Shown: one piece after another, positions 51,801 to 64,000 of the stretch
Position numbering within the stretch: the first letter of the stretch is position 1
Layout: every line of letters starts with the position of its first letter
From: Diadema setosum
Lineage: Eukaryota > Echinodermata > Echinoidea > Diadematoida > Diadematidae
Direction of reading: 5' to 3'
Assembly: GCA_033980235.1 (NCBI GenBank)
Contig: CM067072.1
Coordinates: forward strand, 22,075,047 to 22,139,046
Length of the DNA stretch: 64,000 bases
Notes under the pieces: generated by a model
What the model saw: only the letters and a program-made list of their open reading frames with translations
What the model was told of the DNA's origin: nothing
The model's database searches: none
Position numbers and translations under genes: made by a program

Positions 51801-53958
51801 GAGAGAGAGAGAAAGAAAGCCAATAAGGATGAAATTTGATCTAAGAGGTGCATTATGCACCAAAATGGTAAAAAGAGATAGAGCTAGGTTACTTAAGATG
51901 AGTGAGCAGCTTAAATCAAGGGGCTAAATGTCTTCGGTGCCTGCAAATTACATGATTCTGGTCACGTCTGTCACAGCTCCAAGGGACCGGCTCATTTGGC
52001 AAGGCAGCAAAATGGCATGGCCTACACATGCTCAACAAGCTTCCTTGTTAATCACATAACATGTTTAATTCCTCGATATACAGCACTCTCATGGGAAAGA
52101 ATGCTGGGTAAGGGTGGTAATGAATGTGAGAAACACTGGGGGGCTGCAGCAGGGAGACAGAAGCCAAGGCATGGGAATAAAGCTTGTGTCATTTTAACAC
52201 CTTTAGATCCTTCACCTTCCAAAGAATATCCTGCACATCTACATGTAGCACTACAGCTAAATATTGCTAGTGGTAATAGAAGAGATACAGACTCTTAACC
52301 CATATCCGCTGATCTACGTGATTCGTGAAGGGAAGCCACATGCAACATCATAAAAGAGCAAACTGAACTGAAAGAAAATAAAATCCATATGAGTAAAGTC
52401 GCATTTATGCTGTCAATGTTTTTGTACTACACGTATGTAATCATTATGCATGGGACAAAGCATGCAGGTATAGGCCTAGCCACTTAAAGCAAAGAGGGCA
52501 ATACACTCTACATAAGCATCACACTGCAGGGCTGCTAACATTCACACATCAAAACCAAAGAGTTTCCAAAGATTTTGGTTAGGGAGTCTCTTTTTTCTTA
52601 ATATGCATCTCATATACAAGATTAATTTTTAAATCAGGCTCCTATTCTTATGAAGTATGTCAGCATATTATGAAGAACCACTAATATCTCAGGAAGATTT
52701 CTACAGCAGACTCAGAAAGACTTGGAAGGTCTGATACAACTGAGATGAAATATAATCATTTAAATTCTTCTGCCAAAGATTTAAAGCAGACAAACTTTCA
52801 TTTTTCCAGATGCTTTGTTTGTTAAGAATAAACATGCCATTGCCCTATTACTAATAGTAAATACTAGTTTCTTTGGGAACAAAATACTTTGATATATTAT
52901 CTGATAAGTAAATTTTGGTTTCAAAAAAAAAAAAAAAAAATCATATGTTCTTAATTATGAGCACATACTTGTACTTATTCTTTTCTGCCATGTACATCTT
53001 TACATTGCACCTGGTCAGAATCACATAAACATGGACCAATGAAGTGTGAATGTACACAACCAGTTTAGATAAACCATGTGTATATTTTTGAAAAAAGGGA
53101 AAAATCTATCAAAACTGCATTGTTGGCACTACAAAAACAAACATTGACATGATAGTAACAGGCGTTATAATTGCCCTTTTCACATTCACTTTCCACAGCA
53201 GTATACTTTGCAGGCACACATCTGAGAAAATCAATGTAAATGATACATAACTGATGCACACACTTGGCATACCATATATGCAAGGAGTGGAGGTATGTTT
53301 TGTTTTTTTATTCTATGGGTAGCTCATCCTGAATGTGCAGGCACTAAAATAAGAAATGAAAGAGCAATCATGAGAATGAGAAAGGAGAAAGTTTGATTAT
53401 ATCAATTAATGCACAGATGATATGCAAACAGGTGGATGGAAATAGAACTGAGGCAGGCAATTAATTTTGAGAAAAAAGAGAAAATGTTAAATAGAGCAAG
53501 TTATGAGTTTATGTGAATCATTCAGCATCAGAACATCAATGTTCCTGCCAAACTCATGCACGGATTATCATTTACCAAGCTATTTTGACATACTCCCATT
53601 TGAGTATTAACTGATTGTACATTGTCTGTGTGTTCCTGTGTTTTTGTGCAATGCACAGGTCACAGGTAAGTGATGACTCCTAATGAACAAGCATTCCCAA
53701 TTTCCTGCAATGAGACATATTGTCATTTGCAATCAGCAACAGCCCACTTGAAAGGTCGTAGCCGCAGATTGTCAGTTTATTGGCCCAGAGGGCAGCATAC
53801 AAACTACATCTTACATCCAAAGTGGTTGCCCAACCACATACATGCTAGCCAGAAGGCAAAAAAAAATAAATAAATAAATAAATAGGTGCAAGCAGACCAA
53901 TAAACAACATGACACAGATACCCATGATACACACCTTTGTAACTAGAATTAGTGCACA

Positions 53959-54005
<47 letters not shown>

Positions 54006-54808
54006 TCAATATGCAAGAAAATTGTTAGATACCAACTGGAAAATGGAAAGCTGGAGAACTCGAGAAGAAAATTGATGAGTAACATATAAGCACCCACCAA
54101 CAAGACTAAAAGATGTCATAATGGGGGATCATCGTATCCTGAATCTATTCAATTCTCATTTCTTTTATACGCTCATAAAAAAAACCAAAAAAAAAACACT
54201 GAATTCACTACGAATTATATTTACCATCCACACAAGTGATCAAGAAGTCATTAATTATGGTCTTGAGCATACTTTTTCCCATTTCAATGACAAAAGTCAG
54301 ACTCACTCAATTGAAAAAAAAAAGTCTGCTGAAATAACCATCGTATGTCAACACAAGTCTTTCCTACTTCCATTTTTAATGTATTCACAAGGCTTATCCT
54401 TTGCTTCAAATTATCAAAGCATTACTATTAAGTCATAACTCACCTTTTCAAGATGAACATTACAGTTTTCACTTTATTGAAAAATCAAGTATATTTAAGT
54501 ATTACATTTCTCAGCACAAACTAAAAGTAGTGAGTCAAGGACAAAAAGTCCTCATCCAATAAGCAGGTGCACATCACTTCTTCACAAAAATTTGTGCAAC
54601 TTTTCAGCTCTATTACTTTGCAATTTTTCACTCATTTTCAATGAAACTTTCACTACTATGTTTGCATGACTTTTCTCTTTTTTGACATAGACAAATATAA
54701 AAATCTGAAATGAGGTTTCTCTCATAAAACTATCATAAAGTATAAATGTGCCAAGATTGTGAGCAGTTTTTTTTTTCTCTCTCTCTATTCCAAATGCCTA
54801 TGTGTGCA
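48816..54808. other. AT-rich region, no gene assigned; one weak exon candidate
   Basis: A weak minus-strand candidate lies at 50757-50801 (acceptor TTTATGAAGCCAG, then LDKHHDGYEGMAPL and TAG); it is too short to trust. The plus strand of 50813-50935 is also open. Poly-A (52923-52940) and a (CA)n tract (53954-54004) are present. Confidence 0.45.
53954..54004 (+). repeat. (CA)n microsatellite
   Basis: About 25 CA units with one interruption near the start. Confidence 0.95.
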
Positions 54809-55132
54809 ATGAACACATTTCAGGAGTAGTTTCAAGTTTGTAGAATATGGTGACAGATCTGCCAGATTAGGTTAGAGGAGAATTGAAGAGTTTGTTTGCA
54901 AAAACCGATAAGTCCATATTTGCAAAATGGAGATATTTGCGATTAAAGGTCAAGAAAAATATAGAGAATGATAAGAAAATTTTTGCTTCTTTTGACCATA
55001 ACTTAAGAAATATACCTGTATATGTAGTGACCAATATATCATTTAAAAGGTATTATTTTGTACTTTATGACAGAGATCGTACTTCAAAATCTTCAAAAAT
55101 GGACTTATCCGTTTTTGCAAACAAACCCTTCA
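54809..55132. repeat. 249-bp inverted-end repeat, copy 3 (54884-55132), with 75-bp shared left flank
   Basis: Aligns without gaps to copies 1 and 2. The preceding 75 bp match the left flank of copy 1, so these two are copies of a larger unit or of nested insertion. The same 83-codon frame is open. Confidence 0.85.
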
Positions 55133-57254
55133 ATTGGTTCATCAGAACTGTACATGTATCACCATATAGTGGATGCATCCTTCACCACAGCTCACATTTC
55201 TTTTCTGCCTAACAGAATCACTTCTATGAGTGTCCATTACAATGTGACACTTTGAACCCAACAGTTGAATGCTCTCTTCACACACAAAGCAGAATCTCAC
55301 AAGCAAGGACATTCACTCCTAATTCACATGGGCTCGTTCAGTCCGACAGAAGATATAACTCCAGCCCGCAGAGAGAGAGTCCATGCATACTAGATTAAAC
55401 AAAAGTGACACAGATGGATCCTGTGTCCGTAATGAGAGCCAAAAACAAACGTTGCCCTGAGTTTGCCAGCAATGGCTAATTGAGAAACTCTCCATTACAA
55501 ACCTACGGGAGCTCCCACCAAGATGTTCACTACCACATCCCAGTCTGAGTGAGTAAGTGGGCCTACGCATTTTCAGGTCTGCATTAACTCTGACCCGATT
55601 GACGAGAGGAGTGCAGTTATACCTGCATGCTTCTCTGAATGCCAAATCTGACAAACACACACTCCATACCATATCCATTAACCATGATCGTATCTCACAC
55701 TAACTTCCACTTCATCTGTGAACAGCTCAAGTTTTGCTCCGCATTCACAGACATTTAGGAACAAATCAACAACAGCATACTTCCATCTCTCTCTCTCTCT
55801 CTTTGCACATCAGTTGGTACCATTAGATTAAGATGGGGGTTGCTTTTACGCAGCACGCTTCCAAACAAAACATGTAGCAAAGATGACTATATGTCATAAA
55901 TCAAATCTAGATTAAGAGAGTAATGTTGTAGATACTCAGTCTTCCATGGTTGCATATATGTGAGTACCCCGAGTCTTCATGAGGTTTCTATAAAATTCCA
56001 CATACTCTACAATGGCTAAGCAATTATATGTCTACTGTAGATATGAATGTAGGCATGATCAGGCCACAAAGTCAGTAAGACATTCGATTTACCACTTCCA
56101 TGACTTGTTTCACTTGCTGCTTTTATCAATTTACTTTCTCTCTGTCTCTTCATATATATGTATAGTATTATGTAGATATGTATGCATATTGATACACACA
56201 AACACATACAGCCGCGCCAAGGGATAGCACCTCCCTGAATAGAATTATACAAATCCATTATGCAGAAAGGTAGCCACACAGACCGCAGAGAAGCACCTTC
56301 TCTCTATGACACACATGGAAATATTCCACACAAATGTCATCTTGTTTGTGTGAGCCTATGTGGGTGTAGTCTTGGTTTAGCCATCACCTTGGTTTCCCCC
56401 TTGATTTGGCACCTGTTTGAAAGTTATGCACTCATCAATACTCATTCTACACGGGCAGCTTTCATCAACCTGTGTGCTTGCCACACTTTTTGCTCCCCAA
56501 ATATTGCCAGTGAATCAGCTTGTTTCTCCCCTTCCACTCCTCTCCATAAGTCACAATTAAATATCTTTGTGTTAGTGGTAACAAATATTTTGTCTCAATA
56601 TGTAATTTGATGAGATTGTTATTATCAAAGAAAGGAAGTGAAATAGCAAAAGATATGCTGCCATGTCATGCAGGCTAAGCAGTGGGGTGGACAGGGTGGA
56701 GGTAATACAAAAACAACAAATGAACAACAAAGTGGTTTGAAAGAAAAGACTTAGAAAAATTATACCATTACCATCAAGCACACAAACAAGTTTCTAATGA
56801 AATCATGTGAGTGGTTGTGATGCAAGCACTGAGAGGCATTTTTAGGGATTTATACGACAAATGTCTTGACAGAGGCCAAATTGTACAGATAAGAAATCAG
56901 CAGGTATATTAAAGTCAGTTACATGGCATTCTATCACCATCGATCCTTTGAGTAGTCATTACTGCTGCATTCAATAGCTTGTTCTTTTTCATATACCGCT
57001 ACTACACTATTGCTGAAGATTTAATATTGCTGAATATTGCACAGACTGACAGAAAGAAAAAATTACGGTAGATTAGTAATAAGATGGAAATAAATAAATG
57101 TTGATGTTAAGGATAATGGCAGTGTTATAAAGCAGCTATGAATGGATGTCTTTTGGCCGTGAAAGAACGAAAATAATGACACATTGACATTTTGTGCAGC
57201 AATGTGGCAGATACGCACACTGAGCTGTGACACGAGAAGGACGGGATGCAATCA
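55133..57254. other. region without an assignable gene
   Basis: A 119-codon minus-strand ORF (55319-55678) has no recognisable domain and no supporting splice or start context. (TC)n lies at 55789-55802. Confidence 0.45.
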
Positions 57255-57413
57255 CTACACAGTTGGGTCTGATTTGAGCGACATGCTGGGGTCAGGGGTG
57301 CTGTGCTGTCCCACCGGCACCACTTTCTGGTCCAGACGCCGACTCCAGCGGTGCCTGCGCCGGGACGGGTAATCTGCCCGATCATAGCTCTCATCCTCCA
57401 TCATTGAGCTTTG
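57255..57413 (-). CDS. possible C-terminal exon, unknown gene
   Basis: On the minus strand an acceptor (GAATTACTCCCCAAACAG) is followed in phase 0 by 52 codons and TAG. The peptide starts QSSMMEDESYDRADYPSRRR, continues HRWSRRLDQKVVPV and ends SMSLKSDPTV. The segment is GC-richer than its surroundings, with many codons ending in G or C, as in the peptidase exons. This looks like a disordered, arginine-rich cytosolic tail. No family is recognised, and the other strand is also open in one frame. Confidence 0.35.
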   Translation of the reverse strand, partial: QSSMMEDESYDRADYPSRRRHRWSRRLDQKVVPVGQHSTPDPSMSLKSDPTV

Positions 57414-57534
57414 CTGTTTGGGGAGTAATTCAATCAGAAGTGATTGGGTTTGCAAGTCTCCCTCCTTGTCTCTATGTGTGTCTGTCAGTGTATATTGTTA
57501 TTTCTCACTATACTTTCAACTCTTGGCATTTCAG

Positions 57535-57624
57535 CAAATACCTAAGGGATTTGTTGCTATGGCGGTGACAGGTCAGTCTCTTGCTGCAGAGAAGCGGTGG
57601 CTGCAACGAGTGGCAAATATAAAG
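57535..57624 (+). CDS. possible internal exon, unknown gene (low confidence)
   Basis: The acceptor CAACTCTTGGCATTTCAG and donor AAAG|GTAGTC enclose 90 nt, open in phase 0: QIPKGFVAMAVTGQSLAAEK then RWLQRVANIK. It is opposite in strand to the candidate at 57255-57413. The minus strand here also shows an acceptor at 57601-57603 and a short frame ending ETDLSPP and TAG (57557-57600). No family is recognised. Confidence 0.22.
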
Positions 57625-58093
57625 GTAGTCTGACTTCAAGTCTTGTTCATTTCTCTATTTGCTAGCTGCCATCAAATCCTTGAATCATGTCCCTATTCAT
57701 CACGACAGGTTATTTAAATTCAGTGCAGATTACTTCATGGGTCTATAAGATGTCTTGTTTCAGTTTGGTCTGTTTTCGTTTCTACACACAGAGAAGTCCG
57801 AACTGCATCAAAACTTTGGAGAGGACAACTCCCTTCACCAAATGCTCCAAGTGCAAACAGAAAAAAAAAAAACATGGACATTGATTTAAGCATGTCAATG
57901 ATTTGTAGAATATTTCCACCCATGTGTGCAACCACCACTTTTCCTCTGCAACCTACTTTGCCTTGCTCATCTCTAAACCGGACAAAAACTCCTGCGGGAA
58001 AGAAAACCAGATTGTAACAATGTGAAAGCAATGTGAGAGCAAAAGGAGCATTTCCAATCACAGTCACCTAGATATAGTCATATATGGACTTAA

Positions 58094-58448
58094 AGTGGAG
58101 GGCTAGTAACTGATCAGTGGGAATCGTCGGAATGCTGGAGGTTGATTGTTCCAATCCTCGTGGGATTCATTTAAGAGTACATTAATATCTGCTGTTGTGT
58201 GAAAATTATTTGCTTCAGAATGGTCTCATATTCAAGTAATGTGCAGTTTAATGTTTCCAGGTTAGCGTGCCTGGTCAGTGACGGGGCATTAATCTGCACA
58301 TTACTTGAATATGAGACCGTTCTGAAGCAAATGATTTTCACACAACAGTAGATATATAATGTACTCTTAAATGAATCCCACAAGGATTGGAACAATCATC
58401 CCTCAGCATTCCCACTGATTCCCACTGATCAGTTACTAGCCATCCCCT
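58094..58448. mobile_element. 355-bp TTAA-flanked hairpin element with about 150-bp arms
   Basis: TTAA lies at 58090-58093 and 58449-58452. The left arm (to 58246) and right arm (from 58294) are about 150 bp inverted copies with roughly 90 percent identity by eye, separated by a 47-bp loop. Shared phrases are GGCTAGTAACTGATCAGTGG, GATTGTTCCAATCCT, GATTCATTTAAGAGTACATT, TTGCTTCAGAA and CTCATATTCAAGTAATGTGC. No ORF. Confidence 0.88.
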
Positions 58449-59854
58449 TTAAAGACACAGTTGTAATTTAGCATGTTGCCAATGACACTTTATGAAAGCA
58501 TGGGAGCATATCTACACAATACACTTCTATAGATAACACCAAATGTTAAAGGGATTTTTTTTTAAAGAATGTTGTTTTAAATTTGTGGATGGGTTACAGC
58601 GCAGGGTGAACACCTAAATGAACAGAGGGAGAACATTCACAAGATGTTGCAATTCAAAATGATATGCAAATGAGTAGAGAAGGGCAAGATGGGTGGAACA
58701 TGGCAGACCATTTTTGACTGAAACAAGGTGATCACGTGCCAGTTTTACATCATCTCTGGATAGCAACATGACGACATGTGACATCCGTTGCAGCAACATT
58801 GCTGCCACAAGAAGTTCATTTACCAGGGAACTACAACATAAATTTACTAAAGCACTGATAATAATTATACTTTGTGTTTTTTTTTCCCATTCCTTACCAT
58901 CATATTATGCTTTACCCACATAAATAAACTTACAATATCAATCAAATTAAAATTTTTCCTTAGCAATTCAGTTTCAAATACATTGCAGAGAAGAGTATAC
59001 AAATGACATTCTGTATAGTGATACTTCAGATTACTTATGAAATCTTACCATTTGCAATCAAATCAAATGTGAACCAAAAACAAATCAAAGTAAGTATGAA
59101 ATGTACAGAAAAGAAGTCAAATAATGAACTGATTCTTTTTTTTTTTATGTTTGCTCTTGATCTTTACCACATATTTGATATGGAAAACTGTAAATGACCT
59201 CCTAGGAGAGAACAGAATAGATAGCACTGGTCACATTCTGCATAAATGAAGCAAAAATTAATGATCCAAACAAAAATAGTTAATGTTTTTACTGATCATT
59301 TTTAAAATGAAGGTTCAAACCTAGCAGATAATATTGCTCACAGTGCCACACAATTCAACAACACCTTGATAAAATCAATTATATTTCTCAACTCAGTTAA
59401 TGATTATGAGAAATTTAACATAGTCAAAAAACTTAATTCAAGAAAATCCACGAGACATGAAAATATCAGTGCATACTTATTGAAAACTATCAGTTATCAT
59501 ATTGCTACTTTATCAATTCATATCTTTGATTCATGACTTTCAATGGGTAAACTTCCAATCCCTTTAACTTGCTAGTTTTTCATATTCATTAAAAATTATT
59601 CTTGATTAGTTAGTATATATAGTCTAATATCAATTTTTCCCAGTATATTTGAAATCCTTGGGGAAAAAATCATATGTAATGATTTCACTATTTTTCTAAT
59701 AAACAACAACCTGTTGATTCCTAATTGGTTTGATTTCAGACTAAATAAAAATCAATGGATTACACAATTCTAAATCTGTATGACCATATAATTGAGGCCT
59801 TTTTGAAAAATTGGTATTTCTGTACCTATCAACAGATTTTTAGATCTGTTTGTA

Positions 59855-60152
59855 GTTCAATTAATTCATTATTTGTTTTCTTATGCATTTTCTGAGGGTC
59901 TCATATTGTATAGCTTTGCTTTTTAGTGGCATCCTCCATTTCCATTCCCATCCTTATTTAATTTGTACAATGCATATGTATAAATTTTTTTTAAAAAAAT
60001 TATATTTTCTTTATTTTGTTACCCATTATAACATGTATTTTGTTTTATTAACATTTTTGCAATTATTACAAATATGTTCTGCTTATACATTGTATATAAT
60101 TTTCTCTGTTTATTTGATGGAAATGAAAATGAAGTTGAACTTTGAACTTTGA
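59855..60152 (+). mobile_element. insertion inside the retrotransposon, probably the 3' tail of another non-LTR element
   Basis: It interrupts the reverse transcriptase between FLDL and DTID. It ends in TGAAAATGAAGTTGAACTTT and GAACTTTGAA, a tail type of non-LTR elements. ATCTG occurs at both edges and could be a short target duplication. Confidence 0.42.
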
Positions 60153-60687
60153 AAAACATCTGACACAATTGACAGTGACATATTGATACATAAATTAAGA
60201 TTGTATGGCACAAGAGGACAAGAGCTCAGTTGTTTTACAGACTACCTGCATTTAACTGCCAACAATATGTTAGTTTTCAATCCAAAAGCTAACAAAAACT
60301 GGGCATTAAATTTGGTGTGCCATAAGGCTCAATATTAGGCCCATTATTGTTTACTCCTTATATTAATTATATGTAGCAAATAATAATTTGTTATTTGCAT
60401 CAAACTTAACACATTCTTACAGTTAGTTAAAGTTTTCAAAATGGTTGAAATGTTACAAACTATGACTTAAAACAACAACAAAATGATATTCATTACAAAA
60501 GAGTAAACAAACACCACGGGGAATTTGTAACATAACCATTGATGGACATACCCTACTGAAAATACTACACAAGATCTCACAGACTTACCACTGTTTGCTG
60601 AAACTGTAAACTGAAACAAACACTGGAATACTTTACAAATAAAAAGGTCTTTTGCCTGAACAATCTCTCCAAATCTTATGTTATATA

Positions 60688-60708
60688 ATATATATATATA
60701 TATATATA
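60688..60708 (+). repeat. (TA)n microsatellite
   Basis: About ten TA units inside the retrotransposon remnant. Confidence 0.9.
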
Positions 60709-61208
60709 ATTTTCATTTCATATTTCATATTGCACCATTGTTTGGGGATATTTCAGCATAACAAAAATAAATTCTTCATACATTAAAAATACAAGAAAAC
60801 AATATTTTCACTAACAGGGATATCTAAGTCTAGTCAACTCCCATCCCCATTTCATCATATGTACAATCTTTATCCAAATATACACACATATCTGACTTCC
60901 CATTAGACTGATTATCACTAAAATAGTCCTAAACTTATTTTAATTTAATGATTAATCAGGCACCATGGGCCTTATAATATACCCTGCTATCTAAAGCAAT
61001 GTCCTTCCCTTAAATACTTTTAAAACTATCCTTTAAAAATATCATATTCAATACTTCATCCATACACTCTCTATATAGGTTTTCTCCATTTTTGTCTGTG
61101 TTACCTCTTAGCTCTTACATTACTCATTCATTCACATATTTTCAAAGATGCAATACATTTATTTCATCACAAAACAACAAGGGCCCTTTCAAACTTTCAA
61201 ACTATAGC

Positions 61209-61275
61209 CACACACACACACACACACACATATATACACAAACATACAAAAAAACACACACACACACACACATGC
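61209..61275 (+). repeat. two (CA)n tracts
   Basis: Two tracts of about ten CA units separated by an ATATATAC...AAAAA stretch. The ORFs called here are repeat artefacts. Confidence 0.93.
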
Positions 61276-62513
61276 AATATAAACACATGTACAGTCATAA
61301 TCACTCACAAACATCCAGAAGCATGAATACACATAACCACTCACACATGCATTCACAACGTACACATAGATGCACATGTCTACTCATGCAACACATTCTC
61401 ACTGATCTTCAATAATAATAATATATCAAGCACATGATAAATTGCACCTATTTCGACCCTCCACAATTAGCCTCTCACATTGCTTTTTTTTTTTCCTTCC
61501 CTATTTCCTTCTCATTGTTGATTCCATTAAGTATAGTTCATGCCAAGTTTCAATGGTAAATTGCCCATTTCTTTGAATTGTGTTATATCATTTTTCCCCT
61601 GGGAATACCATCACTATCAAGCACCTGCTTCACATCACAGACTTCTGCATGTTGTGTTTTGTTTTTTGTTCTCTAGATTTTCAAAACGAAAATAATCTTG
61701 TTAACTTCTTCATTGTCATTATTCTAATACTTCAAAGATAATTGCGATCATAATACTGTGATTTTTTAAGACTTTTGTTTAAATACATGTACCATTCATT
61801 CATGTATGATTTTCATGAGAAAAATGCAGAAATACATGTATCATTAATTAATTTATGTATGGCCTTCATTAAAAAATGCAGAAATACATGTAAGATCACA
61901 CTGAACAAACTGAATGGAACATCTGTTGCTCCATTACTGCAGAGTGTTGTGAACGAGATACACCCATATGTCATCCAATCGGCATACTTGTGTTCAGTTT
62001 GACTCACTGCTGGACTCAACATCTCTAAATGAGTCACATCTCCATCAACCATACCACTGAAATATTAGAGGAGCTGATATAGTACAGTGAAACAGCCAAA
62101 AGTCACATAACACAAAGCGAACATGTACTCACCTCGTAACAATACAACGGAAATTTGTGTTGAGAGTTAGAGTTAGTTGTCATGCAGTAAATACAGACCA
62201 ATGCTAATCAAGCAAAAGATAGATGACCTTGACATACTTTTGGAGAAAACAAAGTTTCCTCTTTCAGAGAAGAGTTGCTATAGTCCCACAGCCTCAAACA
62301 TCTCATATACATGTATGTAATGACATGCTCAGGTGATTAAGGTTGACTTATTTGTGATATTTTGTGATTGTGTTTTCTTAAAGAAATATCTCTTAATGGG
62401 AAACGATGAAATAAAAAAAAAAGGAAAGAAAAAAACATCAAAATCAGCACAAGTGACTCTAAGCATTAATTTTACCAGATTATGACTTTTTGCCTATCAG
62501 CAGTAATGATATA
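61276..62513. other. AT-rich region, no gene recognised
   Basis: A 53-bp phrase ending CAGAAATACATGTA occurs twice in tandem near 61826 and 61879. Nothing else is supported. Confidence 0.5.
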
Positions 62514-62930
62514 CAGTTTGACTTCGATTACCCGGCCTCCTTTTATCCGGAAATCTCTATTATCCGGACGCGTTCACACAGTGAAGGACTTTCATCCAAA
62601 AATTGAGAAAAACAGTGACTTTCATGGATCTATTTCACTAATTTCATAAGATGTGCATGATAGGTTTCTCAATATCTAATGAGGTAAAACATGTATGATT
62701 TTCACATAAAGATATACTTTATTTTTGTGAAGAAGGGACTACAATTTTGCGCAGGCTAGCACAGATTACACCACCGTTGCGAGGTACATGCCTAGTTGCC
62801 AGTGCACTGGGACGGCAGCTTGGACGGCAGCTATATACATTAACATTGTGTCTCCCATATCCGGCCAATTCGCTTATCCAGATGAGCGCCAGTCCCGACA
62901 TGGCCGGATAATCGAGGTCGAACTTTACTG
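62514..62930. mobile_element. 417-bp pogo/Tigger-like short element
   Basis: The left end is TA then CAGTTTGACTTCGATTACCC; the right end, reversed, is CAGTAAAGTTCGACCTCGAT followed by TATCCGGCC. ATCCGG phrases recur near both ends. The TA on the right has decayed. No ORF. The end sequence differs from the 2.1-kb element at 28978 but has the same style. Confidence 0.65.
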
Positions 62931-64000
62931 GCAAGTTTGGCTATGTATGTTAGGTAGATAAATTGGAATACCAGTATTTGAATCATAGGTAGATACATTG
63001 TATCTCATACATATTGAATACACAAGAACAATATACACTGACTCTGTATTTGATTTGAGACACTGATTTGGGGAATTTTGTAGTACATCTACTTGATGTG
63101 CACAATGAAATACACCCTTATCAGCAACTTTTCAGATACACTCATATTAATAGCTTCCAAAATATCTTCTTTGAGCAGTGCCCAGAAGATAAGATGAATG
63201 ACCCTACCAGGCATAGTCTTTTTCAAACCTTTACCAGTAGCAATGTTCATAGTTGTAATTGTTGTTTGTGCACAAGAAAGTAAAATATCATTACAGGCCT
63301 AGACCCTTTGAGTTCAGATTGACTTTTCTTAGTATTTTGATTTGTTTAAATCAGAATTATTGTTACATGAATTGTGATTGCCTTTATTCCATGAATGTAT
63401 CAAATCATCAACTGGGACATTTCATGAGAACACTGGATTTTTGTGTTTATTTCTGCTTCACATTACATGCCTAACTCGATCTATTCTTTATTGATACTTA
63501 TTCAATTTATTTTGATTGCAAGTACACGTACTTCAGTAAAGAAAAATATGGACAAAAACTTGGTTAGATGACTCTGCTCCAAGCCGCAATTTTACCACAA
63601 ACCGTATAAATAAGAAACTTTGGCCAATATAGATTGCAACTATCCTATACAATATATATCATTAAGTTAAATTCTTTTGTTCTGATTCATGTCTTTTGAC
63701 CATGACACACATGCTGTTACATTACATTATGTAAACGGTGATCATGATATGACACAATTTACAAAATCAGCTGCAGTGTATTACAGAGCTTGATTTTCAA
63801 ATAGATCTGAAAATCACTAAAACATTGCTTCTCTGGCTAATATCTGGCAATAAGCACTGCATAATACTAAGTTATTCAAAATTGCACAGATGTGTGCACA
63901 ATGGTATGAACAACAAAATACACACCACATATTAGGATGCCTGAATATTACAACCACACGAAGGATGTTAGTGACTTTGTTCAGTGATAGAAAATTCAAG
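62931..64000. other. AT-rich end of the window, no gene recognised
   Basis: No exon, RNA gene or mobile element was recognised. Confidence 0.5.

Larger units (their letters stand above)
59300..61050 (+). pseudogene. decayed non-LTR retrotransposon, reverse transcriptase region
   Basis: Broken plus-strand frames give, in order, KKLNSRKSTRHENISAYLLK (about 59425), a region like FEILGEKII, NWFDFRLNKNQWI, FLDL, then SDTIDSDILIHKLRLYGTRG (about 60160) and SILGPLLFTPYINYM (about 60330), FSKWLK and YCTIVWGYFSI (about 60725). This is the motif order of CR1/Jockey-type reverse transcriptases. Stops and frameshifts are numerous and the FADD box is not recognisable, so it is dead. Confidence 0.65.

Noticed and set aside
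55319..55678. 119-codon minus-strand ORF starting at ATG
   Set aside because: No recognisable domain, no codon bias distinguishing it from the surroundings, and no splice or promoter support.
61092..61415. His/Thr-rich ORF
   Set aside because: Translation of CA microsatellites.

Overview
The window is animal nuclear DNA: short exons with GT-AG junctions, long AT-rich introns, microsatellites and many DNA transposons. The mobile elements (foldback element with satellite-like arms, Penelope-like retroelement, many short hairpin elements) fit a marine invertebrate deuterostome, most likely an echinoderm. That assignment is inference; no species marker is present.

One gene is supported beyond doubt. 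It lies on the plus strand from before the window start to the stop codon at 33994-33996 and encodes an M3-family zinc metallopeptidase of the thimet oligopeptidase/neurolysin type. I resolve 16 consecutive coding exons plus one alternative copy. They give 615 codons plus stop, collinear with vertebrate thimet oligopeptidase from about its residue 65 to its C-terminus; the first 65 or so residues lie upstream. The most notable point is that the exon carrying the HEFGH zinc-binding and catalytic motif is present twice in tandem (26726-26799 and 26887-26960). The copies have equal length, equal phase and working splice signals, and they keep the same first 13 residues but differ in the next 11. 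Using both would break the reading frame, so they look like mutually exclusive exons. The intron before them uses a rare GC donor.

The fifth visible intron (4871-19835) is 15 kb because of nested insertions. An old repeat with RFX-type X-box motifs (5231-5969 and 18824-18901) was split by a 12.85-kb TA-flanked element (5970-18823). That element contains diverged direct repeats, a hAT-like short element, a TTAA-flanked element, and a 5.4-kb foldback element (11248-16642) whose inverted arms are satellite arrays and which has a clean 5-bp target duplication. Other introns hold a 45-bp minisatellite that multiplies a 5' splice site, a Penelope-like reverse transcriptase fragment, a 2.1-kb pogo-like element and several short hairpin elements.

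From about 34.9 kb to the end there is no confidently recognisable gene. There are possible exons near 46.8, 47.3, 50.8 and 57.3-57.6 kb, a decayed non-LTR retrotransposon (about 59.3-61.0 kb), three gap-free copies of a 249-bp repeat, a 355-bp near-perfect hairpin and many simple repeats.
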